Origin: Sipunculus nudus
Taxonomy: Eukaryota > Annelida > Sipuncula > Golfingiida > Sipunculidae
Reading direction: 5' to 3'
Assembly: GCA_026874595.1 (NCBI GenBank)
Contig: CM049306.1
Span: 4,046,019 to 4,110,018 of the forward strand
Length of the DNA stretch: 64,000 bases
The position numbers were made by a program, and so were the translations under genes. The stretch's first letter is position 1. Every line of letters starts with the position of its first letter. Under the pieces are notes generated by a model. That model searched no databases. It was not told the origin of the DNA and was given only the letters and a program-made list of their open reading frames with translations. Positions 36,896-50,627 of the stretch are shown piece by piece.

Positions 36896-39400
36896 ACACC
36901 CCTCTTTATGCTTCAGTATTAGTTTGTGGCCAAAGTAGATAAGACACCTACCTCTTTATGCTTCAGTATTATTTTGTGACCAAAGTAGATAAGACACCTA
37001 CCTATTTATGCTTCAGTATTAGTTTGTGGCCAAAGTAGATAAGACACCTACCTATTTGTGCTTCAGTATTAGTTTGTGGCCAAAGTAGATAAGACACCTA
37101 CCTCTTAATGCTTCAGTATTAGTTTGTGACCAAAGTAGATAAGACACCTACCTCTTTATGCTTCAGTATTATTTTGTGACCAAAGTAGATAAGACACCTA
37201 CCTATTTATGCTTCAGTATTAGTTTGTGGCCAAAGTAGATAAGACACCTACCTATTTGTGCTTCAGTATTAGTTTGTGGCCAAAGTAGATAAGACACCTA
37301 CCGCTTTATGCTTCAGTATTATTTTGTGACCAAAGTAGATAAGACACCTCCCTCTTTATGCTTCAGTATTAGTTTGTGACCAAAGTAGATAAGACACCTA
37401 CCTATTTATGCTTCAGTATTAGTTTGTGGCCAAAGTAGATAAGACACCTACCTATTTATGCTTCAGTATTAGTTTGTGGCCAAAGTAGATAAGACACCTC
37501 CCTCTTTATGCTTCAGTATTAGTTTGTGACCAAAGTAGATAAGACACCTACCTATTTATGCTTCAGTATTAGTTTGTGGCCAAAGTAGATAAGACACCTA
37601 CCTATTTATGCTTCAGTATTAGTTTGTGGCCAAAGTAGATAAGACACCTACCTCTTTATGCTTCAGTATTATTTTGTGACCAAAGTAGATAAGACACCTA
37701 CCTATTTATGCTTCAGTATTAGTTTGTGGCCAAAGTAGATAAGACACCTACCTATTTATGCTTCAGTATTAGTTTGTGGCCAAAGTAGATAAGACACCTA
37801 CCTCTTAATGCTTCAGTATTAGTTTGTGGTCAAAGTAGATAAGACACCTACCTCTTTATGCTTCAGTATTAGTTTGTGGCCAAAGAAGATAAGACACCTC
37901 CCTCTTTATGCTTCAGTATTAGTTTGTGACCAAAGTAGATAAGACACCTACCTATTTGTGCTTCAGTATTAGTTTGTGGCCAAAGTAAATAAGACACCTA
38001 CCTCTTTATGCTTCAGTATTATTTAGTGACCAAAGTAGATAAGACACCTCCTTCTTTATGCTTCAGTATTAGTTTGTGACCAAAGTAGATAAGACACCTA
38101 CCTATTTATGCTTCAGTATTAGTTTGTGGCCAAAGTAGATAAGACACCTACCTATTTATGCTTCAGTATTAGTTTGTGGCCAAAGTAGATAAGACACCTC
38201 CCTCTTTATGCTTCAGTATTAGTTTGTGACCAAAGTAGATAAGACACCTACCTATTTATGCTTCAGTATTAGTTTGTGGCCAAAGTAGATAAGACACCTA
38301 CCTATTTATGCTTCAGTATTAGTTTGTGGCCAAAGTAGATAAGACACCTACCTATTTATGCTTCAGTATTAGTTTGTGGCCAAAGTAGATAAGACACCTC
38401 CCTCTTTATGCTTCAGTATTAGTTTGTGACCAAAGTAGATAAGACACCTACCTATTTAGGCTTCAGTATTAGTTTGTGGCCAAAGTAGATAAGACACCTA
38501 CCTATTTATGCTTCAGTATTAGTTTGTGGCCAAAGTAGATAAGACACCTACCTCTTTATGCTTCAGTATTATTTTGTGACCAAAGTAGATAAGACACCTA
38601 CCTATTTATGCTTCAGTATTAGTTTGTGGCCAAAGTAGATAAGACACCTACCTATTTATGCTTCAGTATTAGTTTGTGGCCAAAGTAGATAAGACACCTA
38701 CCTCTTAATGCTTCAGTATTAGTTTGTGGTCAAAGTAGATAAGACACCTACCTCTTTATGCTTCAGTATTAGTTTGTGGCCAAAGTAGATAAGACACCTC
38801 CCTCTTTATGCTTCAGTATTAGTTTGTGACCAAAGTAGATAAGACACCTACCTATTTGTGCTTCAGTATTAGTTTGTGGCCAAAGTAGATAAGACACCTA
38901 CCTCTTTATGCTTCAGTATTATTTAGTGACTAAAGTAGATAAGACACCTCCCTCTTTATGCTTCAGTATTAGTTTGTGACCAAAGTAGATAAGACACCTA
39001 CCTATTTATGCTTCAGTATTAGTTTGTGGCCAAAGTAGATAAGACACCTACCTATTTATGCTTCAGTATTAGTTTGTGGCCAAAGTAGATAAGACACCTA
39101 CCTATTTATGCTTCAGTATTAGTTTGTGGCCAAAGTAGATAAGACACCTACCTCTTAATGCTTCAGTATTAGTTTGTGGTCAAAGTAGATAAGACACCTA
39201 CCTCTTTATGCTTCAGTATTAGTTTGTGGCCAAAGTAGATAAGACACCTCCCTCTTTATGCTTCAGTATTAGTTTGTGACCAAAGTAGATAAGACACCTA
39301 CCTATTTGTGCTTCAGTATTAGTTTGTGGCCAAAGTAGATAAGACACCTACCTCTTTATGCATCAGTATTAGTTTGTGGTCAAAGTAGATAAGACACCTA
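36896..39400. repeat. 50-bp satellite with 450/900-bp higher-order repeats
   Basis: The section starts at a monomer with a 2-bp deletion (GACACCCCTC near 36897). CTCCCTC, CTATTTATG and CTATTTGTG monomers alternate regularly. The TTTGTGGTCAAAG variant recurs near 37825, 38725 and 39175 (spacings 900 and 450), and ATTTAGTGAC near 38022 and 38922 (900). This fits 9-monomer and 18-monomer units. No coding content is seen. Confidence 0.9.
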
Positions 39401-40560
39401 CCTCTTTATGCTTCAGTATTAGTTTGTGACCAAAGTAGATAAGACACCTACCTATTTATGCTTCAGTATTAGTACGTGGCCAAAGTAGATAAGACACCTA
39501 CCTATTTATGCTTCAGTATTAGTATGTGGCCAAAGTAGATAAGACACCTACATATTTATGCTTCAGTATTTGTTTGTGGCCAAAGTAGATAAGACACCTA
39601 CCTATTTATGCTTCAGTATTAGTACGTGGCCAAAGTAGATAAGACACCTACATATTTATGCTTCAGTATTAGTTTGTGGCCAAAGTAGATAAGACACCTA
39701 CATATTTATGCTTCAGTATTAGTACGTGGCCAAAGTAGATAAGACACCTACATATTTATGCTTCAGTATTAGTTTGTGGCCAAAGTAGATAAGACACCTA
39801 CATATTTATGCTTCAGGATTAGTTTGTGGCCAAAGTAGATAAGACACCTACATATTTATGCTTCAGTATTAGTTTGTGGCCAAAGTAGATAAGACACCTA
39901 CATATTTATGCTTCAGTATTAGTTTGTGGCCAAAGTAGATAAGACACCTACATATTTATGCTTCAGTATTAGTATGTGGCCAAAGTAGATAAGACACCTA
40001 CATATTTATGCTTCAGTATTAGTTTGTGGCCAAAGTAGATAAGACACCTACCTATTTATGCTTCAGTATTAGTACGTGGCCAAAGTAGATAAGACACCTA
40101 CTTCTTTATGCTTCAGTATTAGTACGTGGCGAAAGTAGATAAGAAACCTACCTCTTTATGCTTTCGTATTAGTTTGTGACCAAAGTAGATAAGACACCTA
40201 CCTCTTTATGCTTCAGTATTAGTACGTGGCCAAAGTAGATAAGACACCTACCTATTTGTGCTTCAGTATTAGTTTGTGGCCAAAGTAGATAAGGCACCTA
40301 CCTCTTTATGCTTCAGTATTAGTACGTGGCCAAAGTAGATAAGACACCTACCTATTTGTGCTTCAGTATTAGTTTGTGGCCAAAGTAGATAAGACACCTA
40401 CCTCTTTATGCTTCAGTATTAGTTTGTGACCAAAGTAGATAAGACACCTACCTCTGAATGCTTCAGTATTAGTTTGTGGCCAAAGTAGATGAGACACCTA
40501 CCTCTTTATGCTTTAGTATTAGTTTGTGGCCAAAGTAGATAAGACACCTACCTCTTAATG
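39401..40560. repeat. 50-bp satellite, CTACATATTT-rich section
   Basis: A run of monomers with CTACATATTTATG spans roughly 39545-40020, with private variants AGTATTTGTTTG (near 39567) and CAGGATTAG (near 39815). The same run reappears inside the right-hand array near 48830-49200, showing that this segment was copied or moved by about 9.2-9.3 kb. No gene is seen. Confidence 0.9.
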
Positions 40561-40973
40561 CTTCATTTTTTTTGTGGCCAAAGTAGATAAGACACCTACC
40601 TATTTATGCTTCAGTATTAGTTTGTGGCCAAAGTAGATAAGACACCTACCTATTTATGCTTCAGTATTAGTATGTGGCCAAAGTAGATAAGACACCTACC
40701 TATTTATGCTTCAGTATTGGTATGTGGCCAAAGTAGATAAAACACCTACCTATTTATGCTTCAGTATTAGTTTGTGGCCAAAGTAGATAAGACACCTACC
40801 TATTTATGCTTCAGTATTAGTTTGTGGCCAAAGTAGATAAGACACCTACCTCTTTATGCTTCAGTATTAGTTTGTGGCCAAAGTAGATAAGACACCTACC
40901 TCTTTATGCTTCAGTATTAGTTTATGGCCAAAGTAGATAAGACACCTACCTCTTTATGCTTCAGTATTAGTTT

Positions 40974-40991
40974 GCGGCCACAGTAGATAAG
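40974..40991. repeat. Empty-site-like monomer 1
   Basis: GCGGCCACAGTAGATAAG, the same 18 bases that end at the left edge of every LINE insertion, but here running straight on into ACACCTACCTATTTATG, the sequence found at the right edge of the insert. Confidence 0.7.
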
Positions 40992-41872
40992 ACACCTACC
41001 TATTTATGCTTCAGTATTAGTTTGCGGCCAAAGTAGATAAGACACCTACCTATTTATGCTTCAGTATTAGTTTGTGACCAAAGTAGATAAGACACCTACC
41101 TATTTATGCTTCAGTATTAGTACGTGGCCAAAGTAGATAAGACACCTACCTATTTATGCTTCAGTATTAGTATGTGGCCAAAGTAGATAAGACAATACAT
41201 ATTTATGCTTCAGTATTAGTTTGTGGCCAAAGTAGATAAGACACCTACCTATTTATGCTTCAGTATTAGTTTGTGGCCAAAGTAGATAAGACCCCTACCT
41301 CTTTATGCTTCAGTATTAGTACGTGGCCAAAGTAGATAAGACACCTACTTCTTTATGCTTCAGTATTAGTACGTGGCGAAAGTAGATAAGAAACCTACCT
41401 CTTTATGCTTTCGTATTAGTTTGTGACCAAAGTAGATAAGACACCTTCCTATTTGTGCTTCAGTATTAGTTTGTGGCCAAAGTAGATAAGACACCTACCT
41501 CTTTATGCTTCAGTATTAGTTTGTGGTCAAAGTAGATAAGACACCTACCTCTTTATGCTTCAGTATTAGTTTGTGACCAAAGTAGATAAGACACCTACCT
41601 ATTTATGCTTCAGTATTAGTACGTGGCCAAAGTAGATAAGACACCTACCTATTTAGGCTTCAGTATTAGTATGTGGCCAAAGTAGATAAGACACCTACAT
41701 ATTTATGCTTCAGTATTAGTTTGTGGCCAAAGTAGATAAGACACCTACCTCTTCATGCTTCAGTATTAGTTTGTGGCCAAAGTAGATAAGACACCTACCT
41801 CTTTATGCTTCAGTATTAGTTTATGGCCAAAGTAGATAAGACACCTACCTCTTTATGCTTCAGTATTAGTTT

Positions 41873-41890
41873 GCGGCCACAGTAGATAAG
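41873..41890. repeat. Empty-site-like monomer 2
   Basis: Second occurrence, 899 bp after the first, within a tandemly duplicated stretch of about 0.9 kb that also repeats GACAATACAT near 41191 and 42090. Confidence 0.7.
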
Positions 41891-44318
41891 ACACCTACCT
41901 ATTTATGCTTCAGTATTAGTTTGCGGCCAAAGTAGATAAGACACCTACCTATTTATGCTTCAGTATTAGTTTGTGACCAAAGTAGATAAGACACCTACCT
42001 ATTTATGCTTCAGTATTAGTACGTGGCCAAAGTAGATAAGACACCTACCTATTTATGCTTCAGTATTAGTATGTGGCCAAAGTAGATAAGACAATACATA
42101 TTTATGCTTCAGTATTAGTTTGTGGCCAAAGTAGATAAGACACCTACCTATTTATGCTTCAGTATTAGTTTGTGGCCAAAGTAGATAAGACCCCTACCTC
42201 TTTATGCTTCAGTATTAGTACGTGGCCAAAGTAGATAAGACACCTACTTCTTTATGCTTCAGTATTAGTACGTGGCGAAAGTAGATAAGAAACCTACCTC
42301 TTTATGCTTTCGTATTAGTTTGTGACCAAAGTAGATAAGACACCTTCCTATTTGTGCTTCAGTATTAGTTTGTGGCCAAAGTAGATAAGACACCTACCTC
42401 TTTATGCTTCAGTATTAGTTTGTGGTCAAAGTAGATAAGACACCTACCTCTTTATGCTTCAGTATTAGTTTGTGACCAAAGTAGATAAGACACCTACCTA
42501 TTTATGCTTCAGTATTAGTACGTGGCCAAAGTAGATAAGACACCTACCTATTTAGGCTTCAGTATTAGTATGTGGCCAAAGTAGATAAGACACCTACATA
42601 TTTATGCTTCAGTATTAGTTTGTGGCCAAAGTAGATAAGACACCTACCTATTTATGCTTCAGTATTAGTACGTGGCCAAAGTAGATAAGACACCTACCTC
42701 TTTATGCTTCAGTATTAGTTTGTGGCCAAAGTAGATAAGACACCTACCTCTTTATGCTTCAGTATTAGTTTGTAGCCAAAGTAGATAAGACACCTACCTC
42801 TTAACGCTTCAGTATTAGTTTGTGACCAAAGTAGATAAGACACCTACCTATTTGTGCTTCAGTATTAGTACGTGGCCAAAGTAGATAAGACACCTACCCA
42901 TTTATGCTTCAGTATTAGTACGTGGCCAAAGTAGATAAGACACCTACCTATTTATGCTTCAGTATTAGTACGTGGCCAAAGTAGATAAGACACCTACCTA
43001 TTTGTTCTTCAGTATTAGTTTGTGGCCAAAGTAGATAAGGCACCTACCTCTTTATGCTTCAGTATTAGTACGTGGCCAAAGTAGATAAGACACCTACCTA
43101 TTTGTGCTTCAGTATTAGTTTGTGGCCAAAGTAGATAAGACACCTACCTCTTTATGCTTCAGTATTAGTTTGTGACCAAAGTAGATAAGACACCTACCTC
43201 TGAATGCTTCAGTATTAGTTTGTGGCCAAAGTAGATGAGACACCTACCTCTGAATGCTTCAGTATTAGTTTGTGGCCAAAGTAGATGAGACACCTACCTC
43301 TTTATGCATTAGTATTAGTTTGTGGCCAAAGTAGATAAGACACCTACCTCTTAATGCTTCATTTTTTTTTGTGGCCAAAGTAGATAAGACACCTACCTAT
43401 TTATGCTTCAGTATTAGTTTGTGGCCAAAGTAGATAAGACACCTACCTATTTATGCTTCAGTATTAGTATGTGGCCAAAGTAGATAAGACACCTACCTAT
43501 TTATGCTTCAGTATTGGTATGTGGCCAAAGTAGATAAGACACCTACCTATTTATGCTTCAGTATTAGTTTTTGGCCAAAGTAGATAAGACACCTACCTAT
43601 TTATGCTTCAGTATTAGTTTGTGGCCAAAGTAGATAAGACACCTACCTATTTATGCTTCAGTATTAGTTTGTGACCAAAGTAGATAAGACACCTACCTAT
43701 TTATGCTTCAGTATTAGTACGTGGCCAAAGTAGATAAGACACCTACCTATTTATGCTTCAGTATTAGTTTGTGGCCAAAGTAGATAAGACACCTACCTCT
43801 GAATGCTTCAGTATTAGTTTGTGGCCAAAGAAGATGAGACACCTACCTCTTTATGCTTTAGTATTAGTTTGTGGCCAAAGTAGATAAGACACCTACCTCT
43901 TAATGCTTCATTTTTTTTGTGGCCAAAGTAGATAAGACACCTACCTATTTATGCTTCAGTATTAGTTTGTGGCCAAAGTAGATAAGACACCTACCTATTT
44001 ATGCTTCAGTATTAGTATGTGGCCAAAGTAGATAAGACACCTACCTATTTATGCTTCAGTATTGGTATGTGGCCAAAGTAGATAAAACACCTACCTATTT
44101 ATGCTTCAGTATTAGTTTGTGGCCAAAGTAGATAAGACACCTACCTATTTATGCTTCAGTATTAGTTTGTGGCCAAAGTAGATAAGACACCTACCTCTTT
44201 ATGCTTCAGTATTAGTTTGTGGCCAAAGTAGATAAGACACCTACCTCTTTATGCTTCAGTATTAGTTTATGGCCAAAGTAGATAAGACACCTACCTCTTT
44301 ATGCTTCAGTATTAGTTT

Positions 44319-44336
44319 GCGGCCACAGTAGATAAG
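44319..44336. repeat. Empty-site-like monomer 3
   Basis: Follows the 8-T marker at 43911 by about 0.4 kb. Confidence 0.7.
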
Positions 44337-45265
44337 ACACCTACCTATTTATGCTTCAGTATTAGTTTGCGGCCAAAGTAGATAAGACACCTACCTATTT
44401 ATGCTTCAGTATTAGTTTGTGACCAAAGTAGATAAGACACCTACCTATTTATGCTTCAGTATTAGTACGTGGCCAAAGTAGATAAGACACCTACCTATTT
44501 ATGCTTCAGTATTAGTATGTGGCCAAAGTAGATAAGACAATACATATTTATGCTTCAGTATTAGTTTGTGGCCAAAGTAGATAAGACACCTACCTATTTA
44601 TGCTTCAGTATTAGTTTGTGACCAAAGTAGATAAGACACCTACCTATTTATGCTTCAGTATTAGTACGTGGCCAAAGTAGATAAGACACCTACCTATTTA
44701 TGCTTCAGTATTAGTTTGTGGCCAAAGTAGATAAGACACCTACCTCTGAATGCTTCAGTATTAGTTTGTGGCCAAAGTAGATGAGACACCTACCTCTTTA
44801 TGCTTTAGTATTAGTTTGTGGCCAAAGTAGATAAGACACCTACCTCTTAATGCTTCATTTTTTTTGTGGCCAAAGTAGATAAGACACCTACCTATTTATG
44901 CTTCAGTATTAGTTTGTGGCCAAAGTAGATAAGACACCTACCTATTTATGCTTCAGTATTAGTATGTGGCCAAAGTAGATAAGACACCTACCTATTTATG
45001 CTTCAGTATTGGTATGTGGCCAAAGTAGATAAAACACCTACCTATTTATGCTTCAGTATTAGTTTGTGGCCAAAGTAGATAAGACACCTACCTATTTATG
45101 CTTCAGTATTAGTTTGTGGCCAAAGTAGATAAGACACCTACCTCTTTATGCTTCAGTATTAGTTTGTGGCCAAAGTAGATAAGACACCTACCTCTTTATG
45201 CTTCAGTATTAGTTTATGGCCAAAGTAGATAAGACACCTACCTCTTTATGCTTCAGTATTAGTTT

Positions 45266-45283
45266 GCGGCCACAGTAGATAAG
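45266..45283. repeat. Empty-site-like monomer 4
   Basis: Follows the 8-T marker at 44858; 947 bp from occurrence 3. Confidence 0.7.
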
Positions 45284-48200
45284 ACACCTACCTATTTATG
45301 CTTCAGTATTAGTTTGCGGCCAAAGTAGATAAGACACCTACCTATTTATGCTTCAGTATTAGTTTGTGACCAAAGTAGATAAGACACCTACCTATTTATG
45401 CTTCAGTATTAGTACGTGGCCAAAGTAGATAAGACACCTACCTATTTATGCTTCAGTATTAGTATGTGGCCAAAGTAGATAAGACAATACATATTTATGC
45501 TTCAGTATTAGTTTGTGGCCAAAGTAGATAAGACACCTACCTATTTATGCTTCAGTATTAGTTTGTGGCCAAAGTAGATAAGACCCCTACCTCTTTATGC
45601 TTCAGTATTAGTACGTGGCCAAAGTAGATAAGACACCTACTTCTTTATGCTTCAGTATTAGTACGTGGCGAAAGTAGATAAGAAACCTACCTCTTTATGC
45701 TTTCGTATTAGTTTGTGACCAAAGTAGATAAGACACCTTCCTATTTGTGCTTCAGTATTAGTTTGTGGCCAAAGTAGATAAGACACCTACCTCTTTATGC
45801 TTCAGTATTAGTTTGTGGTCAAAGTAGATAAGACACCTACCTCTTTATGCTTCAGTATTAGTTTGTGACCAAAGTAGATAAGACACCTACCTATTTATGC
45901 TTCAGTATTAGTACGTGGCCAAAGTAGATAAGACACCTACCTATTTAGGCTTCAGTATTAGTATGTGGCCAAAGTAGATAAGACACCTACATATTTATGC
46001 TTCAGTATTAGTTTGTGGCCAAAGTAGATAAGACACCTACCTATTTATGCTTCAGTATTAGTACGTGGCCAAAGTAGATAAGACACCTACCTCTTTATGC
46101 TTCAGTATTAGTTTGTGGCCAAAGTAGATAAGACACCTACCTCTTTATGCTTCAGTATTAGTTTGTAGCCAAAGTAGATAAGACACCTACCTCTTAACGC
46201 TTCAGTATTAGTTTGTGACCAAAGTAGATAAGACACCTACCTATTTGTGCTTCAGTATTAGTACGTGGCCAAAGTAGATAAGACACCTACCCATTTATGC
46301 TTCAGTATTAGTACGTGGCCAAAGTAGATAAGACACCTACCTCTTAATGCTTCAATATTAGTTTGTGACCAAAGTAGATAAGACACCTACCTCTTTATGC
46401 TTCAGTATTAGTTTGTGGCCAAAGTAGATAAGACACCTACCTATTTATGCTTCAGTATTAGTACGTGGCCAAAGTAGATAAGACACCTACCTATTTATGC
46501 TTCAGTATTAGTACGTGGCCAAAGTAGATAAGACACCTACCTATTTATGCTTCAGTATTAGTACGTGGCCAAAGTAGATAAGACACCTACCTATTTGTTC
46601 TTCAGTATTAGTTTGTGGCCAAAGTAGATAAGGCACCTACCTCTTTATGCTTCAGTATTAGTACGTGGCCAAAGTAGATAAGACACCTACCTATTTGTGC
46701 TTCAGTATTAGTTTGTGGCCAAAGTAGATAAGACACCTACCTCTTTATGCTTCAGTATTAGTTTGTGACCAAAGTAGATAAGACACCTACCTCTGAATGC
46801 TTCAGTATTAGTTTGTGGCCAAAGTAGATGAGACACCTACCTCTTTATGCTTTAGTATTAGTTTGTGGCCAAAGTAGATAAGACACCTACCTCTTAATGC
46901 TTCATTTTTTTTTGTGGCCAAAGTAGATAAGACACCTACCTATTTATGCTTCAGTATTAGTTTGTGGCCAAAGTAGATAAGACACCTACCTATTTATGCT
47001 TCAGTATTAGTATGTGGCCAAAGTAGATAAGACACCTACCTATTTATGCTTCAGTATTGGTATGTGGCCAAAGTAGATAAGACACCTACCTATTTATGCT
47101 TCAGTATTAGTTTTTGGCCAAAGTAGATAAGACACCTACCTATTTATGCTTCAGTATTAGTTTGTGGCCAAAGTAGATAAGACACCTACCTATTTATGCT
47201 TCAGTATTAGTTTGTGACCAAAGTAGATAAGACACCTACCTATTTATGCTTCAGTATTAGTACGTGGCCAAAGTAGATAAGACACCTACCTATTTATGCT
47301 TCAGTATTAGTATGTGGCCAAAGTAGATAAGACAATACATATTTATGCTTCAGTATTAGTTTGTGGCCAAAGTAGATAAGACACCTACCTATTTATGCTT
47401 CAGTATTAGTTTGTGGCCAAAGTAGATAAGACCCCTACCTCTTTATGCTTCAGTATTAGTTTGTGACCAAAGTAGATAAGACACCTACCTATTTATGCTT
47501 CAGTATTAGTACGTGGCCAAAGTAGATAAGACACCTACCTATTTATGCTTCAGTATTAGTATGTGGCCAAAGTAGATAAGACAATACATATTTATGCTTC
47601 AGTATTAGTTTGTGGCCAAAGTAGATAAGACACCTACCTATTTATGCTTCAGTATTAGTTTGTGGCCAAAGTAGATAAGACCCCTACCTCTTTATGCTTC
47701 AGTATTAGTACGTGGCCAAAGTAGATAAGACACCTACTTCTTTATGCTTCAGTATTAGTACGTGGCGAAAGTAGATAAGAAACCTACCTCTTTATGCTTT
47801 CGTATTAGTTTGTGACCAAAGTAGATAAGACACCTTCCTATTTGTGCTTCAGTATTAGTTTGTGGCCAAAGTAGATAAGACACCTACCTCTTTATGCTTC
47901 AGTATTAGTTTGTGGTCAAAGTAGATAAGACACCTACCTCTTTATGCTTCAGTATTAGTTTGTGACCAAAGTAGATAAGACACCTACCTATTTATGCTTC
48001 AGTATTAGTACGTGGCCAAAGTAGATAAGACACCTACCTATTTATGCTTCAGTATTAGTATGTGGCCAAAGTAGATAAGACACCTACATATTTATGCTTC
48101 AGTATTAGCTTGTGGCCAAAGTAGATAAGACACCTACCTATTTATGCTTCAGTATTAGTACGTGGCCAAAGTAGATAAGACACCTACCTCTTTATGCTTC

Positions 48201-50609
48201 AGTATTAGTTTGTGGCCAAAGTAGATAAGACACCTACCTCTTTATGCTTCAGTATTAGTTTGTGGCCAAAGTAGATAAGACACCTACCTCTTAACGCTTC
48301 AGTATTAGTTTGTGACCAAAGTAGATAAGACACCTACCTATTTGTGCTTCAGTATTAGTACGTGGCCAAAGTAGATAAGACACCTACCCATTTATGCTTC
48401 AGTATTAGTACGTGGCCAAAGTAGATAAGACACCTACCTCTTAATGCTTCAATTTTAGTTTGTGACCAAAGTAGATAAGACACCTACCTCTTTATGCTTC
48501 AGTATTAGTTTGTGGCCAAAGTAGATAAGACACCTACCTATTTATGCTTCAGTATTAGTACGTGGCCAAAGTAGATAAGACACCTACCTATTTATGCTTC
48601 AGTATTAGTACGTGGCCAAAGTAGATAAGACACCTACCTATTTATGCTTCAGTATTAGTACGTGGCCAAAGTAGATAAGACACCTACCTATTTGTTCTTC
48701 AGTATTAGTTTGTGGCCAAAGTAGATAAGGCACCTACCTCTTTATGCTTCAGTATTAGTACGTGGCCAAAGTAGATAAGACACCTACCTATTTATGCTTC
48801 AGTATTAGTATGTGGCCAAAGTAGATAAGACACCTACATATTTATGCTTCAGTATTTGTTTGTGGCCAAAGTAGATAAGACACCTACCTATTTATGCTTC
48901 AGTATTAGTACGTGGCCAAAGTAGATAAGACACCTACATATTTATGCTTCAGTATTAGTTTGTGGCCAAAGTAGATAAGACACCTACATATTTATGCTTC
49001 AGGATTAGTTTGTGGCCAAAGTAGATAAGACACCTACATATTTATGCTTCAGTATTAGTTTGTGGCCAAAGTAGATAAGACACCTACATATTTATGCTTC
49101 AGTATTAGTTTGTGGCCAAAGTAGATAAGACACCTACATATTTATGCTTCAGTATTAGTATGTGGCCAAAGTAGATAAGACACCTACATATTTATGCTTC
49201 AGTATTAGTTTGTGGCCAAAGTAGATAAGACACCTACCTATTTATGCTTCAGTATTAGTACGTGGCCAAAGTAGATAAGACACCTACTTCTTTATGCTTC
49301 AGTATTAGTACGTGGCGAAAGTAGATAAGAAACCTACCTCTTTATGCTTTCGTATTAGTTTGTGACCAAAGTAGATAAGACACCTACCTCTTTATGCTTC
49401 AGTATTAGTTTGTGGCCAAAGTAGATAAGACACCTACCTCTTTATGCTTCAGTATTAGTTTGTGGCCAAAATAGATAAGACACCTACCTCTTTATGCTTC
49501 AGTATTAGTTTGTGACCAAAGTAGATAAGACACCTACCTATTTGTGCTTCAGTATTAGTACGTGGCCAAAGTAGATAAGACACCTACCCATTTATGCTTC
49601 AGTATTAGTACGTGGCCAAAGTAGATAAGACACCTACCTCTTAATGCTTCAATATTACTTTGTGACCAAAGTAGATAAGACACCTACCTCTTTATGCTTC
49701 AGTATTAGTTTGTGGCCAAAGTAGATAAGACACCTACCTATTTATGCTTCAGTATTAGTACGTGGCCAAAGTAGATAAGACACCTACCTATTTATGCTTC
49801 AGTATTAGTACGTGGCCAAAGTAGATAAGACACCTACCTATTTATGCTTCAGTATTAGTACGTGGCCAAAGTAGATAAGACACCTACCTATTTGTGCTTC
49901 AGTATTAGTTTGTGGCCAAAGTAGATAAGGCACCTACCTCTTTATGCTTCAGTATTAGTACGTGGCCAAAGTAGATAAGACACCTACCTATTTGTGCTTC
50001 AGTATTAGTTTGTGGCCAAAGTAGATAAGACACCTACCTCTTTATGCTTCAGTATTAGTTTGTGACCAAAGTAGATAAGACACCTACCTCTGAATGCTTC
50101 AGTATTAGTTTGTGGCCAAAGTAGATGAGACACCTACCTCTTTATGCTTTAGTATTAGTTTGTGGCCAAAGTAGATAAGACACCTACCTCTTAATGCTTC
50201 ATTTTTTTTGTGGCCAAAGTAGATAAGACACCTACCTATTTATGCTTCAGTATTAGTTTGTGGCCAAAGTAGATAAGACACCTACCTATTTATGCTTCAG
50301 TATTAGTATGTGGCCAAAGTAGATAAGACACCTACCTATTTATGCTTCAGTATTGGTATGTGGCCAAAGTAGATAAAACACCTACCTATTTATGCTTCAG
50401 TATTAGTTTGTGGCCAAAGTAGATAAGACACCTACCTATTTATGCTTCAGTATTAGTTTGTGGCCAAAGTAGATAAGACACCTACCTCTTTATGCTTCAG
50501 TATTAGTTTGTGGCCAAAGTAGATAAGACACCTACCTCTTTATGCTTCAGTATTAGTTTATGGCCAAAGTAGATAAGACACCTACCTCTTTATGCTTCAG
50601 TATTAGTTT

Positions 50610-50627
50610 GCGGCCACAGTAGATAAG
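50610..50627. repeat. Empty-site-like monomer 5
   Basis: Follows the 8-T marker at 50202. Confidence 0.7.
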
